Assembly (NCBI GenBank): GCA_963790965.1
Contig: CAWBQO010000001.1
Span: 248,001-312,000 of the forward strand
DNA length: 64,000 nucleotides
Direction: 5' to 3'
Source of the DNA: CAWBQO01 sp963790965
Lineage (GTDB): Bacteria > Bacteroidota > Rhodothermia > Rhodothermales > DASSAV01
Numbering within the stretch: position 1 is the first letter of the stretch; each line of letters begins with the position of its first letter. The notes beneath the pieces were generated by a model. It was not told where the DNA came from. It saw only the letters and a program-made list of their open reading frames with translations, and did not search any database. A program made the position numbers and the translations under genes. This document shows positions 36,553-46,009 of the stretch, piece by piece.

Positions 36553-38727
36553 ATGCGAAAGGCATTCCGCCCCTGCTCGTCCTTGCCCTCTCGATCCTGA
36601 TCGTCCTCCTGGCCCGCGCGGAGGACGGCTACCGGCTCTGGCTCCGCTACAAGCCGGTCGCCGAGGCGGAGCGCCTGGCGACGTACCGCGCGCTGGTCGG
36701 CCGAGATGGTCCTCGACGGCGACTCGCCCACCCTCCGGGCCGCGCGCGACGAGCTGCGTCCGCGGGCTGAGCGGGCTCTGGGTGCGTCCCCGCGGACGGC
36801 GCGCCGCGGACGGCGGGGCCGTGATCGCCGGACGCCCGGCGGCTCCCGCCGCCTCGCGGCCGGCCTCGCGGCGGACCTCAAACGCCTGGGGGAGGAAGGG
36901 TATCGTGATTCGGACCGTCGAGGTCGACGGAGGGCCTGGCGACCGTCATCGCGGCCAACACGGACGTAGGGGTGCTCTATGGCGGGTTCGCCTTTCTGCG
37001 CCTGCTCCAGACCGGCCAGTCGCATCAGCGGCACCTGACATCGCCGCGGCGCCCGGCGTCGAACTCCGCGTGCTCAACCACTGGGACAACCTCGACCGGA
37101 CCGTCGAGCGCGGCTACGCCGGCTTCTCGCTGTGGGACTGGCACCAGCTGCCCGGACTACCTCGACCCGCGCTACACGGACTACGCCCGCGCCAACGCCT
37201 CGCATCGGCATCAACGGGACCGTGCTGACGAACGTGAACGCCAACGCGCACGTGCCTGACGCCATGTACCTCGACAAGGTGGCGGCGCTCGCCGACGTGT
37301 TCCGCCCGTACGGCATCCGCGTATACCTCACCGCGCGCTTCAGCGCGCCCATGGAGCTCGGCGGGCTCGACGACGGCCGACCCGCTCGACCCGGACGTGG
37401 CCGCGTGGTGGAAGGACAAGGCGGACGAGATCTACCGGTACGTCCCGGATTTCGGCGGCTTCCTCGTCAAGGCCAACTCGGAGGGCCAGCCGGGGCCGCA
37501 GGACTACGGCCGGTCCCACGCCGACGGCGCCAACATGCTCGCCGACGCGGTCGGCCCCACGGCGGCGTCGTCATGTGGCGCGCGTTCGTTTACTCGGCCG
37601 ACGAGCGCGGACGGACCGCGCCAAGCAGGCGTCAACGAGTTCGTCCCGCTCGACGGGCAGTTCCGCGACAACGTCATCGTGCAGGTCAAGAACGGGCCCA
37701 TCGACTTCCAGCCGCGCGAGCCTTTCCACCCGCTGTTCGGGGCGATGCCGGAGACGCCGCTCATGATCGAGTTCCAGATCACTAAGGAGTACCTCGGCTT
37801 CGCGACCCACCTCGTCTACCTCGGCACGCTGTTGGAGGAGGTCCTCGACGCCGACACCTACGCCGACGGGCAGGGCTCGACGGTCGCGGACGTGATCGAC
37901 GGCGACGCTCCACGGTTACCCGATCACCGGCATGGCCGGCGTCGCGAACATCGGCACCGACCGGAACTGGACGCGGCTCCATCTTCGACCAGGCCAACTG
38001 GTACGCCTTCGGGCGGCTCGCCTGGGACCCTACGCTGGCCGCCGAGGCGATCGCCCGGGAGTGGATCGCGGATGACGTTCACCGACGAAGCCGCCTTCGT
38101 CGAGCCCGTCGTGGACATGATGATGGCCTCGCGCGAGGCGGCCGTCAACTACATGACGCCGCTCGGGCTCGCACCACCTCATGGCGACGGGCCACCACTA
38201 CGGCCCCGGCCCGTGGGTCGGCGACCTCCCGCGCCCCGACTGGAACCCGGTCTACTACCACCGTGCCGACGCGCAGGGCATCGGCTTCGACCGGACGGCG
38301 AGCGGCAGCAACGCCGTCGCGCCAATACTCCGAGCCGATCCGGCGACGCGCTATGGCAATCTTGCCACACGTCCGGACGGAAAACCTGCTCTGGTTCCAC
38401 CACGTGCCCGTGGGACTACCGCCTGCCGTCTCACGGGCCGGACGCTCTGGAACGAACTGTTCGTCACTATGACGCCGGCGTCGACGCGTGGTGGAGATGC
38501 ACGCGACCTGGGCAGAGGCTCAAGGGGGACGTCGATCCCGAGCGGTTGGAGCAGCGTGCGCGCCTTAACTTGCCATCCAGGAGAAGGAGGCCAGTGGTGG
38601 CGGGACGCGAGCATCGCCTACTGGCAGACGTTTCGCGCGGCGGCCGCTGCCCGGGGGCGCGGCACCGCCCCGAGCGCCCGCCGCGTACTACGAGTCGCTC
38701 GCGTTTCCTTACGCCCCCGGCAATTAA
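36553..38727 (+). pseudogene. GH67 alpha-glucuronidase, multiply frameshifted
   Basis: Joined frames give a ~720-residue GH67 enzyme that removes 4-O-methylglucuronate from the non-reducing end of xylo-oligosaccharides. A signal peptide can be rebuilt (MRKAF, then LLVLALSILIVLLARA). Then follow EDGYRLWLRYKPVAEAERLA, VIAANTDVGVLYGGFAFLRL, LNHWDNLDRTVERGYAG, YLDKVAALADVFRPYGIRVY, FGGFLVKANSEGQPGPQDYG (catalytic region), NEFVPLDGQFRDNVIVQVKN, EFQITKEYLGFATHLVYLGT, EPVVDMMMASREAAVNYMTP, GPGPWVGDLPRPDWNPVYYH and a C-terminal FPYAPGN. Frame changes occur roughly every 60-120 bases throughout. Base composition is clearly more GC-rich than in the neighbouring GH115 operon. It complements GH115, which acts on internal residues. 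Confidence 0.85.
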
Positions 38728-38728
38728 G

Positions 38729-39557
38729 ATGCAGAAGCGCGTTATGAAGGGACTTAAAGGCCGCGTGGCCGTCGTCACGGGCGGCTACGGGACGCTCGGC
38801 GGGAGCATGGCGGCAGGCTCTGGCGAGGCGAGGGGGCCACGGTCGCCATCCTGGGCCGCGACGCCGAAGGGCCGAGACAGCCTGCGCGACGCTGCGCCAA
38901 TGGGGCATCGATGCGCTCGCGCTTCTCGCCGATGCGCTCGACCAAGGGGCCGCTTCGAGCCGCCCGCGGGACGCTCCTGCGGAGCGGGGCCGCGTCGACG
39001 CTGCTCATCAACGCGGCCGGCGGGAAACGTGGCGCGGGCGCGGACGGACGACGGGCCCGTGTTCGAGCCTGCCGTTTGACGCCTTCGACGAAGTCGTCCG
39101 CCTCAACCTCCACGCCACGGTGTACCCGACGTCTGGTCTTCGGCGAGAGCATGGCGAGCGCGGGCGGGGCAGCATCGTCAACATCTCGTCGATGGCGGCG
39201 CTGCGCGCCATGAGCGGTGTGATGGGGCTACTCGGCGGCAAAAGCCGCCATGGACAACGTCACGCGCTGGCTGGCCGTCGACGTGGCGCAAAGGCGCGGG
39301 GCGCCGGGCGTTCGCGTCAACGCCATCGCGCCGGGGTTTTTCATCGCGACGCAGAACCGGGCCGTGCTCGTCCACGCCGACGGCTCCTTCACCGAGCGCG
39401 CCGAGAACATCCTCGCCCGACGCCGGTGGGCCGGTTCGGCGAGCCCGAAGAACTCCAGGGCGCCTGTCGTGTGGCTGTGCAGCGACGCGGCGTCGTTCGT
39501 GACCGGGCGCCGTGATCCCGCGTCGACGGCGGGTTCAGCGCGTTCAGCGGACTTTGA
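38729..39557 (+). pseudogene. SDR-type D-mannonate oxidoreductase (fructuronate reductase), frameshifted
   Basis: A short-chain dehydrogenase of about 275 residues when joined, starting one base after the GH67 stop. It shows LKGRVAVVTGGYGTLGG (cofactor loop), INAAGG, SIVNISSMAALRAMSGVMG, a Tyr-Ser-Ala-Ala-Lys active site recoverable across a +1 shift near 39230, VRVNAIAPGFFIATQNRAVL and the very specific ending GGFSAFSG. These match the UxuB/YjmF SDR family that interconverts D-fructuronate and D-mannonate. Extra bases are seen near 38816 and in a G run near 38836. With the GH67 and glucarate dehydratase genes it forms a uronate catabolism operon in which all members carry indels. Confidence 0.83.
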
Positions 39558-39698
39558 CCGGACGCCGAGCGGCTCGGCCACGGAATGCTTTTGCAACGAT
39601 CCTACAAGGAGATGAACCCGGGCCTCTCGGGGGCGGTCAAAGCGCGCACGGGCACGAACCCGCCCTCCTCCAACGCCAGTCACCCTTCGTCGAATCCT

Positions 39699-40217
39699 AT
39701 GCCTGCCGCTTCCGATCTTCTAAAAGGTGCCGCCGCCGGGCTTGTTGCCGGTCTCGTCGCATCCTTCGTCATGGAACGCTTTCAAGCGGCCGTGCCCGCC
39801 GATGTCTTCAAGAAGCTGCTCGGGGAGCCGGAAGAGGACGACGCAAGCGACTCCTCCGGCGGCGAACCGGCTACGGTCAAGACCGCCGAAGCCATCTCGA
39901 AAGCCGCGGCTGGTCACGAGCTAACGAAAGAGGAGAAGTCCCCGGCGGGGGAGGCCGTGCATTACGGGTTTGGCAGCGCCAATGCCGTTCTTTACAGCGT
40001 GGTTGCTGAAGCCGCGCCCGCCGCGACGCTTGGCGGCGGACTTCCGTTCGGCGCGCTCGTCTGGCTCTTCGCCGACGAGGGTGCTGTTCCCGCGCTTGGC
40101 CTTTCGAAAGCGCCGTGGAAGTACCCCGCGTCCACGCACCTCTACAGCCTCGCCTCGCACCTCGTCTTCGGCCTCACCACCGAAGCCGTGCGCCGGCTGG
40201 CGCGCAGGTTGATTTGA
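39699..40217 (+). CDS. DUF1440-like membrane protein
   Basis: A 172-residue integral membrane protein. ATG at 39699 (PAASDLLKGAAAGLVAGLVA) was chosen; the frame is open further upstream but that part looks like the tail of the damaged block. It has about three to four hydrophobic segments separated by an acidic linker (EEDDASDSSGGEP). The order of helices (N-terminal AAAGLVAGLVASFVMERF, then NAVLYSVVAEAAPAATLGGG, then STHLYSLASHLVFGLTTEAV) resembles DUF1440 inner-membrane proteins of unknown function. Reading is clean again from here on, marking the end of the frameshifted region. Confidence 0.65.
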   Translation: MPAASDLLKGAAAGLVAGLVASFVMERFQAAVPADVFKKLLGEPEEDDASDSSGGEPATVKTAEAISKAAAGHELTKEEKSPAGEAVHYGFGSANAVLYSVVAEAAPAATLGGGLPFGALVWLFADEGAVPALGLSKAPWKYPASTHLYSLASHLVFGLTTEAVRRLARRLI

Positions 40218-40255
40218 TCGCCCGCAGTTGCCGCCCCCGCAGAATGCTTCCGGCG

Positions 40256-42158
40256 TTACATCTCGTAAGCCACCGAAAGGCGAACCATCCGCCCGGGTTC
40301 GTACACGTGCAAGCCCGCCGCGAACGGGTCGCGCTGATAGGACAGGTGCTGGTAATAGTGGGCGTCAAATAGGTTAACGATCTCCAGCTTGAAGCGCGTG
40401 TGCTGAAGCTCCATCGATGCCCCGGCGTCGGTCCTAAACCAGGCCGGCGTGCGCCTCCTCGCCGAGCACCGCGTCTACCCGCGATTGCGCCGCAGCAAAG
40501 TCGCCCCGCAAGAACAACAGGCCGCCTGCGAGCGTCGGCGTCCGTACCGTCGAGGCGGCGGTGAAGGGCGACGTGTCTGCCAGCGGCGTCCCCTCCGACT
40601 GGTTGCGCGCCCACGTGTACGCCGCCTGCGCGTCGAGGAGACGCCACGTTCCATAAGCAGAAAAGCCGAGCATGACGGCATCGATGTTGCGGTACGTCAG
40701 GAAGGGCTGCCCTTCGGAGGCGGCTTTGCGGGGATGCACGTAGTCGGCGACGCGTACCGCGTAGCCCTCCAGACCGGCGTGCCGCGATCCCACCGTTCCC
40801 CGCAGGGCCATCTTTACAGGTGCCGTTAGCTTCGGATTGCCCGACCAGTACGGCTTGCCCATCGGCTTTCGAACCGATATATAAAGCGTCTGCGCCTCCG
40901 GCACCTCCGACGCCACCTCCGCCATGAGTCCGACCGTGAAGGGACCGACCGCGCCCGGCGATGCCGAAGCCGTCGCCGCAAACGGCACAAACAATCGGCT
41001 CGCTTCGGCCTCCGGGAAGATCCCCTGGTAGAACGAGAGTCGATCCTCGTCTCGAATGCGGAACTGGTTGAATCCGAGCCGCCCCGTAAGCCGAACGGGA
41101 CCCGCCTGGATCGCGTGGTAAGCGGCGGCCGACAGAATCGCCACGTCCGGCAGCATGTGCTGCTCGAAGCCTTGCCACTGAGCCGCCCTGCGCGGTTCAA
41201 ACCGGTTCCACAGCCCCCACTCCCGGTAAAACGCTTCGTAGTGCCGACCCGTGAGGCCGACCGTCAGGTTGGTGGCGTCGCTTTGCATGAACATCTTGTC
41301 GCTCGACACGCGCAGCGCGTTGTCCATGGAATGTGCGGTCCGGTTGACATACAGCTTGTTGCCGCCGTAGGAGACGTGCGCCCCCCACATGCGGTCGTAC
41401 CGCTCGTCCATCTGCAGATAAGGAAACGGGACGTCGTCCGTGGCCGAAAGCGTCGCGCCGTACGCGAGCCCGGCGGCCTGCCCGTGGAAAGCGACCTCGA
41501 CGCGGCCGTAAGAATGGTTCGCCTCCCGGTACCCGTAGAGGTTGGCGAAGTCTGCGCCGCGGCCGTCGGTGTACGGCTCCCCTCGTACGACCTGGACGCT
41601 CAGTCGCTGCCTGCTCTTTTCCACCGAGAGCGCCCCGTCAAAGCTTCGCCCGCTGGCTCCGCTCGCCGAGACGCCACCGCGCACCCGCAGCGGATCGGAA
41701 GGCTGCGACCGCCGGTAAGCTATCGCGCCGCCAATGCCGGACTGCAGCGAAGCCGATGATCCGTCCACCACGACCGCCTCCATCTCCAGCGGGTTCACGC
41801 GGGTGATCGGCGGGTCCATCCGGTTCGGACAGGCATTCGGATAGCGCTCCCCGTCCACCGTCACTTCCAAATCCCCGCGCTTGAAACCGTTCAGGTACAC
41901 GTCGCTCGCCATGAACACGCCGCGCCGGATGAGGCCGACGCCGCTCTTTTCGAGCGCGTGGTTCAAGTCGTCCTTGTCGAGCGGCGTCTCCCTTGCCCCC
42001 CACGCTACGCGCCGCGCGCTGATGGTGAGCGGCGCGAGTTCGTAGACGCGAACGCCATCTTGCACGTACGTCGTGTCCACGTCACCCGCGACTTCCTGCG
42101 CTGCCGTCGGTGTTGCTACAGCAAGAATGGAGAGGATAAATGCAATAACGGTTTTCAT
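40256..42158 (-). CDS. TonB-dependent copper receptor-like protein, C-terminal frameshift
   Basis: A ~633-residue outer-membrane receptor. It has a signal peptide (to PTAA), a plug domain with DDLNHALEKSGVGLIRRGVF and the motif YPNACPNRMDPPITRVNPLE, then a barrel. ACPNRMDPP is characteristic of the OprC/NosA copper-receptor group; C110 and M114 form the CxxxM pair that binds copper in OprC. The uninterrupted frame stops at 40434, but one extra base near 40455-40460 separates it from the expected tail: RRTPAWFRTDAGASMELQHT, EIVNLFDAHYYQHLSYQRDP and the terminal strand VRLSVAYEM, ending at 40256. The total length (1903 nt) is one more than a multiple of three, as expected for a single insertion. 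Confidence 0.82.
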
Positions 42159-42217
42159 TGACGAAAGGGAGCGTGATGGTCCGGCGCGGCACCCGGCCCG
42201 TGCGCCGCAACAGGGTT

Positions 42218-42387
42218 AGGAGGCTGTTGATGTACTACGGGTGGAATACATCACTTATTTATAGTGCTTTGCATGCAAAGGGAATGCTGCCTGGCAGCCC
42301 CTTGAATCCCCCTCATGGCGGAGGTTGCGTGGGTACTTTGGTCCACATGGTGAACTGCATACAGCGCGTTCTGTTATTTCAACAGCG
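42218..42387. mobile_element. MITE-like element, copy C
   Basis: A ~170-bp diverged copy. It starts AGGAGGCTGTTGATGTACTA like copy A and ends TTCTGTTATTTCAACAGCG, giving the terminal inverted repeat GCTGTTGA. The central palindrome has decayed (CCCCCTCATGGCGGAGG), but GTTGCGTGGGTACTTTGG remains. This is the best-preserved pair of ends of the three copies. Confidence 0.65.
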
Positions 42388-42591
42388 ATTAAGGTACTGC
42401 AAGTGCTCATGAGATACCCGGCGCGGTTGCGCCGCTACGAGCGCGGGGATAAACAACGCGAATCGGGGCCAATCGCGCGGCCGACGGCGCTGCCGATCTG
42501 CGTCTCCTACCGCTGCCATGAACATAATGCCCAAATCGCGATGAATAGCGAGACGCCCGCTATAGGTGCTTCAAAGAAGACCGATAATGAG

Positions 42592-42616
42592 GCGGAGAGA
42601 GTCTTCAGTCTCCGCG
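42592..42616 (+). promoter_or_regulatory. Hairpin in the porin leader
   Basis: GCGGAGA at 42592-42598 can pair with TCTCCGC at 42609-42615 around a 10-base loop, 36 bases before the porin ATG. It could affect translation or act as an attenuator. It is not followed by a T run. Confidence 0.3.
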
Positions 42617-42651
42617 CCCTTTCACCATCGCATTCGCCGTTTCGTGTGTTC

Positions 42652-43812
42652 ATGAGCCATCGCAGTTACATTCTTTTTACAGTGCTACTCGGCCTCAGCA
42701 CATCCGCTGCCGCGCAGACGCTGGACGTGGTAGGATACGTCAAGGCGGAGAACATCTTTGACACGCGGCAGGTGCTCGCCGTGCGCGAAGGTCAACTCAG
42801 CCTCTACCCTCTCGAAGACAGCCCGGCCTCCCGCACGGACAACCTGATCCTCGCAGCCTTCGAGTCGCGCATCGGCGTCGCGGCGGCGGGTGCCGAGGCG
42901 TTCGGCGCGAAAGTCACCGCCCTTCTCGAAGCCGACTTTTGGGGTTCTGTCAACAGCAACGTCAGCACCCTCCGCCTGCGCCACGCCTACGTGCGGCTCG
43001 ACTGGCCGCGTCATGAAGTGCTCGTCGGGCAATACTGGTCCCCGTTGTTCAGCCTCGCCGCAGCGCCGCAGGTCGCCGCCACGAGCGGCGGCGCGCCCTT
43101 CCAGCCCTTTGCCCGCTTTCCGCAAGTGTCCTATACGTGGAAGCCCGGCGGCTTTCGCATCCAGGCGGCGCTTTCGCAGCAGCGCGACGGGTTCTCGGAG
43201 ATGAGCGGCAACAAACTTCAACAGCAGTCCGGCCTCCCCGGTATGCATCTGCACGCGGAGTACGGGTTCGGCAAGCACAGTATCGGTGCCGGCTCCTACT
43301 TCAAGAGCATCCGCCCGGAGGCAATGGAGGCGCGCTTCAGCGCGTGGGCCGTTCAGGGGTATGGTAAAGCCGCTTTCAGAAGTATGGCCGTTCGAGCAAA
43401 AGCCACCTACGGCACGGACCTGGCGGACCACCTCATGACGGGCGGATTCGTTGAAACGGAATCCGGCGGATATGAGGCGCTGCACGTCGCAGCCGGCTGG
43501 ATGGACGTTGCCACCACGGGCGAGGGTCTTGCGGCGGGCTTGTTTGCCGGCTACCTGACCAATCTCGGTGCCCGCTGCGACGTTGCGGCCGTATCCACGG
43601 CCGGCACGCGGGCCGCAAACATGGACCATCTCTGGCGCGTCGCGCCGCGCCTCGTCTTCAATGCCGCCCCACTTCGAGCGGCTGTAGAGTTGGAAGCAAC
43701 GTCCGCACGCTATGCCGCCCGTATCGATTCGCGGCTGCGTCCGGACACGGAAGCGGATGCGCGTTCTGCGACCAACATCCGCACCCTCCTGGCACTCTAC
43801 TACTTCTTTTAG
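42652..43812 (+). CDS. Outer-membrane porin-like beta-barrel protein
   Basis: A 386-residue protein with a signal peptide cut after STSAAAQ (ATG at 42652; the frame is open further upstream without support). It is built of alternating amphipathic strands typical of a 16-strand porin, with RLRHAYVRLDWPRHEVLVGQ and WSPLFSLAAAP resembling the DcaP/porin-like group, and ends with the terminal aromatic strand LLALYYFF. The substrate is unknown. It is divergent from the copper-receptor-like gene and 88 bp upstream of the chemoreceptor. Confidence 0.75.
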   Translation: MSHRSYILFTVLLGLSTSAAAQTLDVVGYVKAENIFDTRQVLAVREGQLSLYPLEDSPASRTDNLILAAFESRIGVAAAGAEAFGAKVTALLEADFWGSVNSNVSTLRLRHAYVRLDWPRHEVLVGQYWSPLFSLAAAPQVAATSGGAPFQPFARFPQVSYTWKPGGFRIQAALSQQRDGFSEMSGNKLQQQSGLPGMHLHAEYGFGKHSIGAGSYFKSIRPEAMEARFSAWAVQGYGKAAFRSMAVRAKATYGTDLADHLMTGGFVETESGGYEALHVAAGWMDVATTGEGLAAGLFAGYLTNLGARCDVAAVSTAGTRAANMDHLWRVAPRLVFNAAPLRAAVELEATSARYAARIDSRLRPDTEADARSATNIRTLLALYYFF

Positions 43813-43900
43813 ACCAAACCCTTTACAACAAGGCGTCAGTCAAGGCATCGGTTTAGTTCTTCGATTCCGCAGGCTTCGCGATCATTCTCCGAATAAACTC

Positions 43901-45883
43901 ATGCCCGCTATGTTTTCATGGTACAAAGACTGGAGCCTCTTGAAGAAGGCTTCAGCAGCACTCGTTCTCCTTCTCGCACTCACCCTTCCCTCCATCGGGA
44001 TTGTAGGCACGAAACTGGTCCGCACAGCAATCCGGGACCAAAAACTCACCGCTATTCAGAGCCTTGTCGAATCCGCTTACACTTTGCTGGAGGAAGCCAA
44101 TCGGAAGGCCGTCTCCGGTGAGCTAACGAAGGAGGCAGCGCAGCGGGAAGCCGCCGATGCTATCCGCGCCATGCGCTTTGACGACGGGAATTACTTCTTT
44201 GTTATTGATGAAGCGTCCGTCGGCATCATTCATCCAATCAAGCCTGAATTGGAGGGAGCAGACCTCAGCACGATGGAGGACGCGAACGGCAAGCTGATAT
44301 TCCGCGACCTGGCCGCAGATGTCTCCGCAACAGGAGAGGGTTTCACGCACTACAGCTGGACACGTCCTGAGACGAACATAGCGACACCCAAGATCTCCTA
44401 CGGCAAACTCTTCAAGCCATGGGGATGGATCGTTGCAACCGGGGTCTATGCGGATGACGTGGCTACTGCCTCAGCAAAGGTGAATAGAGCCATCCTCGGT
44501 CTGCTTCTTATCAGCCTGCTCTTCGGCAGCGTGGGCGTGCTCTTCATTTTCCTGCACGTACGCCGTGGCGTGGCGCGCCTGAAAGAGACCGCACTGGCCG
44601 TAGAAGCCGGAGATCTGTCCGCCCGCGCGCCCGTAGACGGGAAGGAGGAGATCGGGGTCCTCTCCGCCGCCTTCAATGCGATGGTTGAGGGGCTCGAGGC
44701 TTCCAGCGCGGCTCGCGAGCACGCCAGAGAGGAGGCGGACCTCAGCGCGCAACGGGCCGCCACGCTGGCGCGGGAGGCAGAGGCCGAGCGCACGTATCTC
44801 GCTGACTCCGCCTCCCTCCTCCTTGACCGGATGGACGCTTTCTCCCGTGGCGATCTGACCGTCAGCCTGGAGGCCGATCGCGACGATACCATGGGTAAGC
44901 TTTTCAGCGGCTTCAACCAGGCTGTGGTCAATATGCACCGCACGATTGAGGCGGTACAGGGAGCCGTGCACGCGACCGCCTCTGCTGCCTCCCAGATGTC
45001 CTCCGCCACGGAGGAGCTCGCCGCTGGCGCACAGGAACAGTCGGCACAGGCAGGTGAAGTTTCGGCGGCGGTGGAGGAGATGACGCGCACGATTGTCGCC
45101 AATTCCGAGAGCGCAGCGGATGCGGCTTCGGCCGCAGAAGCAAGCGGCCGGGCCGCTACGGATGGCGGGCGCGTGGTCGGCGAGACGGTCGCTCAGATCG
45201 AAGAAATTGCGACCGTCGTCACGCGAGCAGCCGCGACCGTAGAACGTCTTGGTGCCTCCAGCCGGGAAATCGGCGAGATCACGGAAGTCATTGACGGCAT
45301 CGCAGGTCAGACGAACCTCCTCGCCTTGAACGCAGCCATCGAGGCCGCCCGTGCAGGCGAACACGGGCGCGGATTCGCCGTGGTGGCGGACGAGGTTCGC
45401 AAACTCGCCGAGCGCACCAGCGAGGCGACAAAGAAGATTACCCTTATGATACGCGCCATTCAGGACGAGACGGACACTGCCGTCGAAGCGATGCACAAGG
45501 GCGATGCGCAGGTGAAACACGGCATCCGACTGGCCGAGGAAGCGCGAACTGCGCTTCACCGAATGGTATCCGAAGCGCAGTCCGTCGTAGATCGGATCAA
45601 CGGGATTGCAGCGGCGAGCGAAGAGCAGTCAGCCACGAGCGAGCAGATCTCCCGGAGCGTCGAGGCGATCTCGACCGTGTCCGCCGAGTCGGCGGCCGGC
45701 ATCACGCAGATTGCCCGCGGCACGGACGACCTCAACCGGCAGACGGAGCGCCTATCTGAACTCGTGGCAACGTTCCAATTGGCGCAAGCGGCCGAGGCCG
45801 CCCGTCCGTCGTCCACCTCAGCGCCCGCATTCCCGCGCAGCGGCGACGGAGCGTATCGGGGCATTCCTAAGCTTCGTCACTAA
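43901..45883 (+). CDS. Methyl-accepting chemotaxis protein with Cache sensor
   Basis: A 660-residue receptor. ATG at 43901 begins a short cytoplasmic lead and TM1 (AALVLLLALTLPSIGIVG). The periplasmic part is a single Cache domain (AIRAMRFDDGNYFFVIDEAS, MEDANGKLIFRDL, ISYGKLFKPWGWIVATGVYA). TM2 lies near residue 205, then a HAMP domain, a second HAMP-like module (DRMDAFSRGDLTVSLEADRD) and the signalling hairpin IDGIAGQTNLLALNAAIEAA with EHGRGFAVVADEVRKLAERT. sCache_2 receptors bind small organic acids or amines. CheW follows 126 bp downstream. No C-terminal CheB/CheR-binding pentapeptide is seen. Confidence 0.94.
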   Translation: MPAMFSWYKDWSLLKKASAALVLLLALTLPSIGIVGTKLVRTAIRDQKLTAIQSLVESAYTLLEEANRKAVSGELTKEAAQREAADAIRAMRFDDGNYFFVIDEASVGIIHPIKPELEGADLSTMEDANGKLIFRDLAADVSATGEGFTHYSWTRPETNIATPKISYGKLFKPWGWIVATGVYADDVATASAKVNRAILGLLLISLLFGSVGVLFIFLHVRRGVARLKETALAVEAGDLSARAPVDGKEEIGVLSAAFNAMVEGLEASSAAREHAREEADLSAQRAATLAREAEAERTYLADSASLLLDRMDAFSRGDLTVSLEADRDDTMGKLFSGFNQAVVNMHRTIEAVQGAVHATASAASQMSSATEELAAGAQEQSAQAGEVSAAVEEMTRTIVANSESAADAASAAEASGRAATDGGRVVGETVAQIEEIATVVTRAAATVERLGASSREIGEITEVIDGIAGQTNLLALNAAIEAARAGEHGRGFAVVADEVRKLAERTSEATKKITLMIRAIQDETDTAVEAMHKGDAQVKHGIRLAEEARTALHRMVSEAQSVVDRINGIAAASEEQSATSEQISRSVEAISTVSAESAAGITQIARGTDDLNRQTERLSELVATFQLAQAAEAARPSSTSAPAFPRSGDGAYRGIPKLRH

Positions 45884-46009
45884 AGAAATTGCAGGGCCGT
45901 CCGATCCCTTGAGTAGCCGAACGGTCGGCGCTCCGGCGGGAAGCCCTGTTCAACCGAGCGGACAGCACCAGCGCGCTCCGCCAATCATCTATCCAGTAAG
46001 TAACCAGCC

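Larger units (their letters stand above)
42159..42651. other. Intergenic region between divergent outer-membrane genes
   Basis: A 493-bp gap between the copper-receptor-like gene and the porin gene. It contains MITE copy C (42218-42387) and a 7-bp GC hairpin (42592-42598 with 42609-42615) just before the porin start. No open frame with protein-like features was seen; promoters for both genes should lie here but none is clear. Confidence 0.6.

Noticed and set aside
35256..39557. Reading the uronate block as many separate small genes
   Set aside because: Each small frame ends where the same protein family continues in another frame; only the three joined genes make sense.
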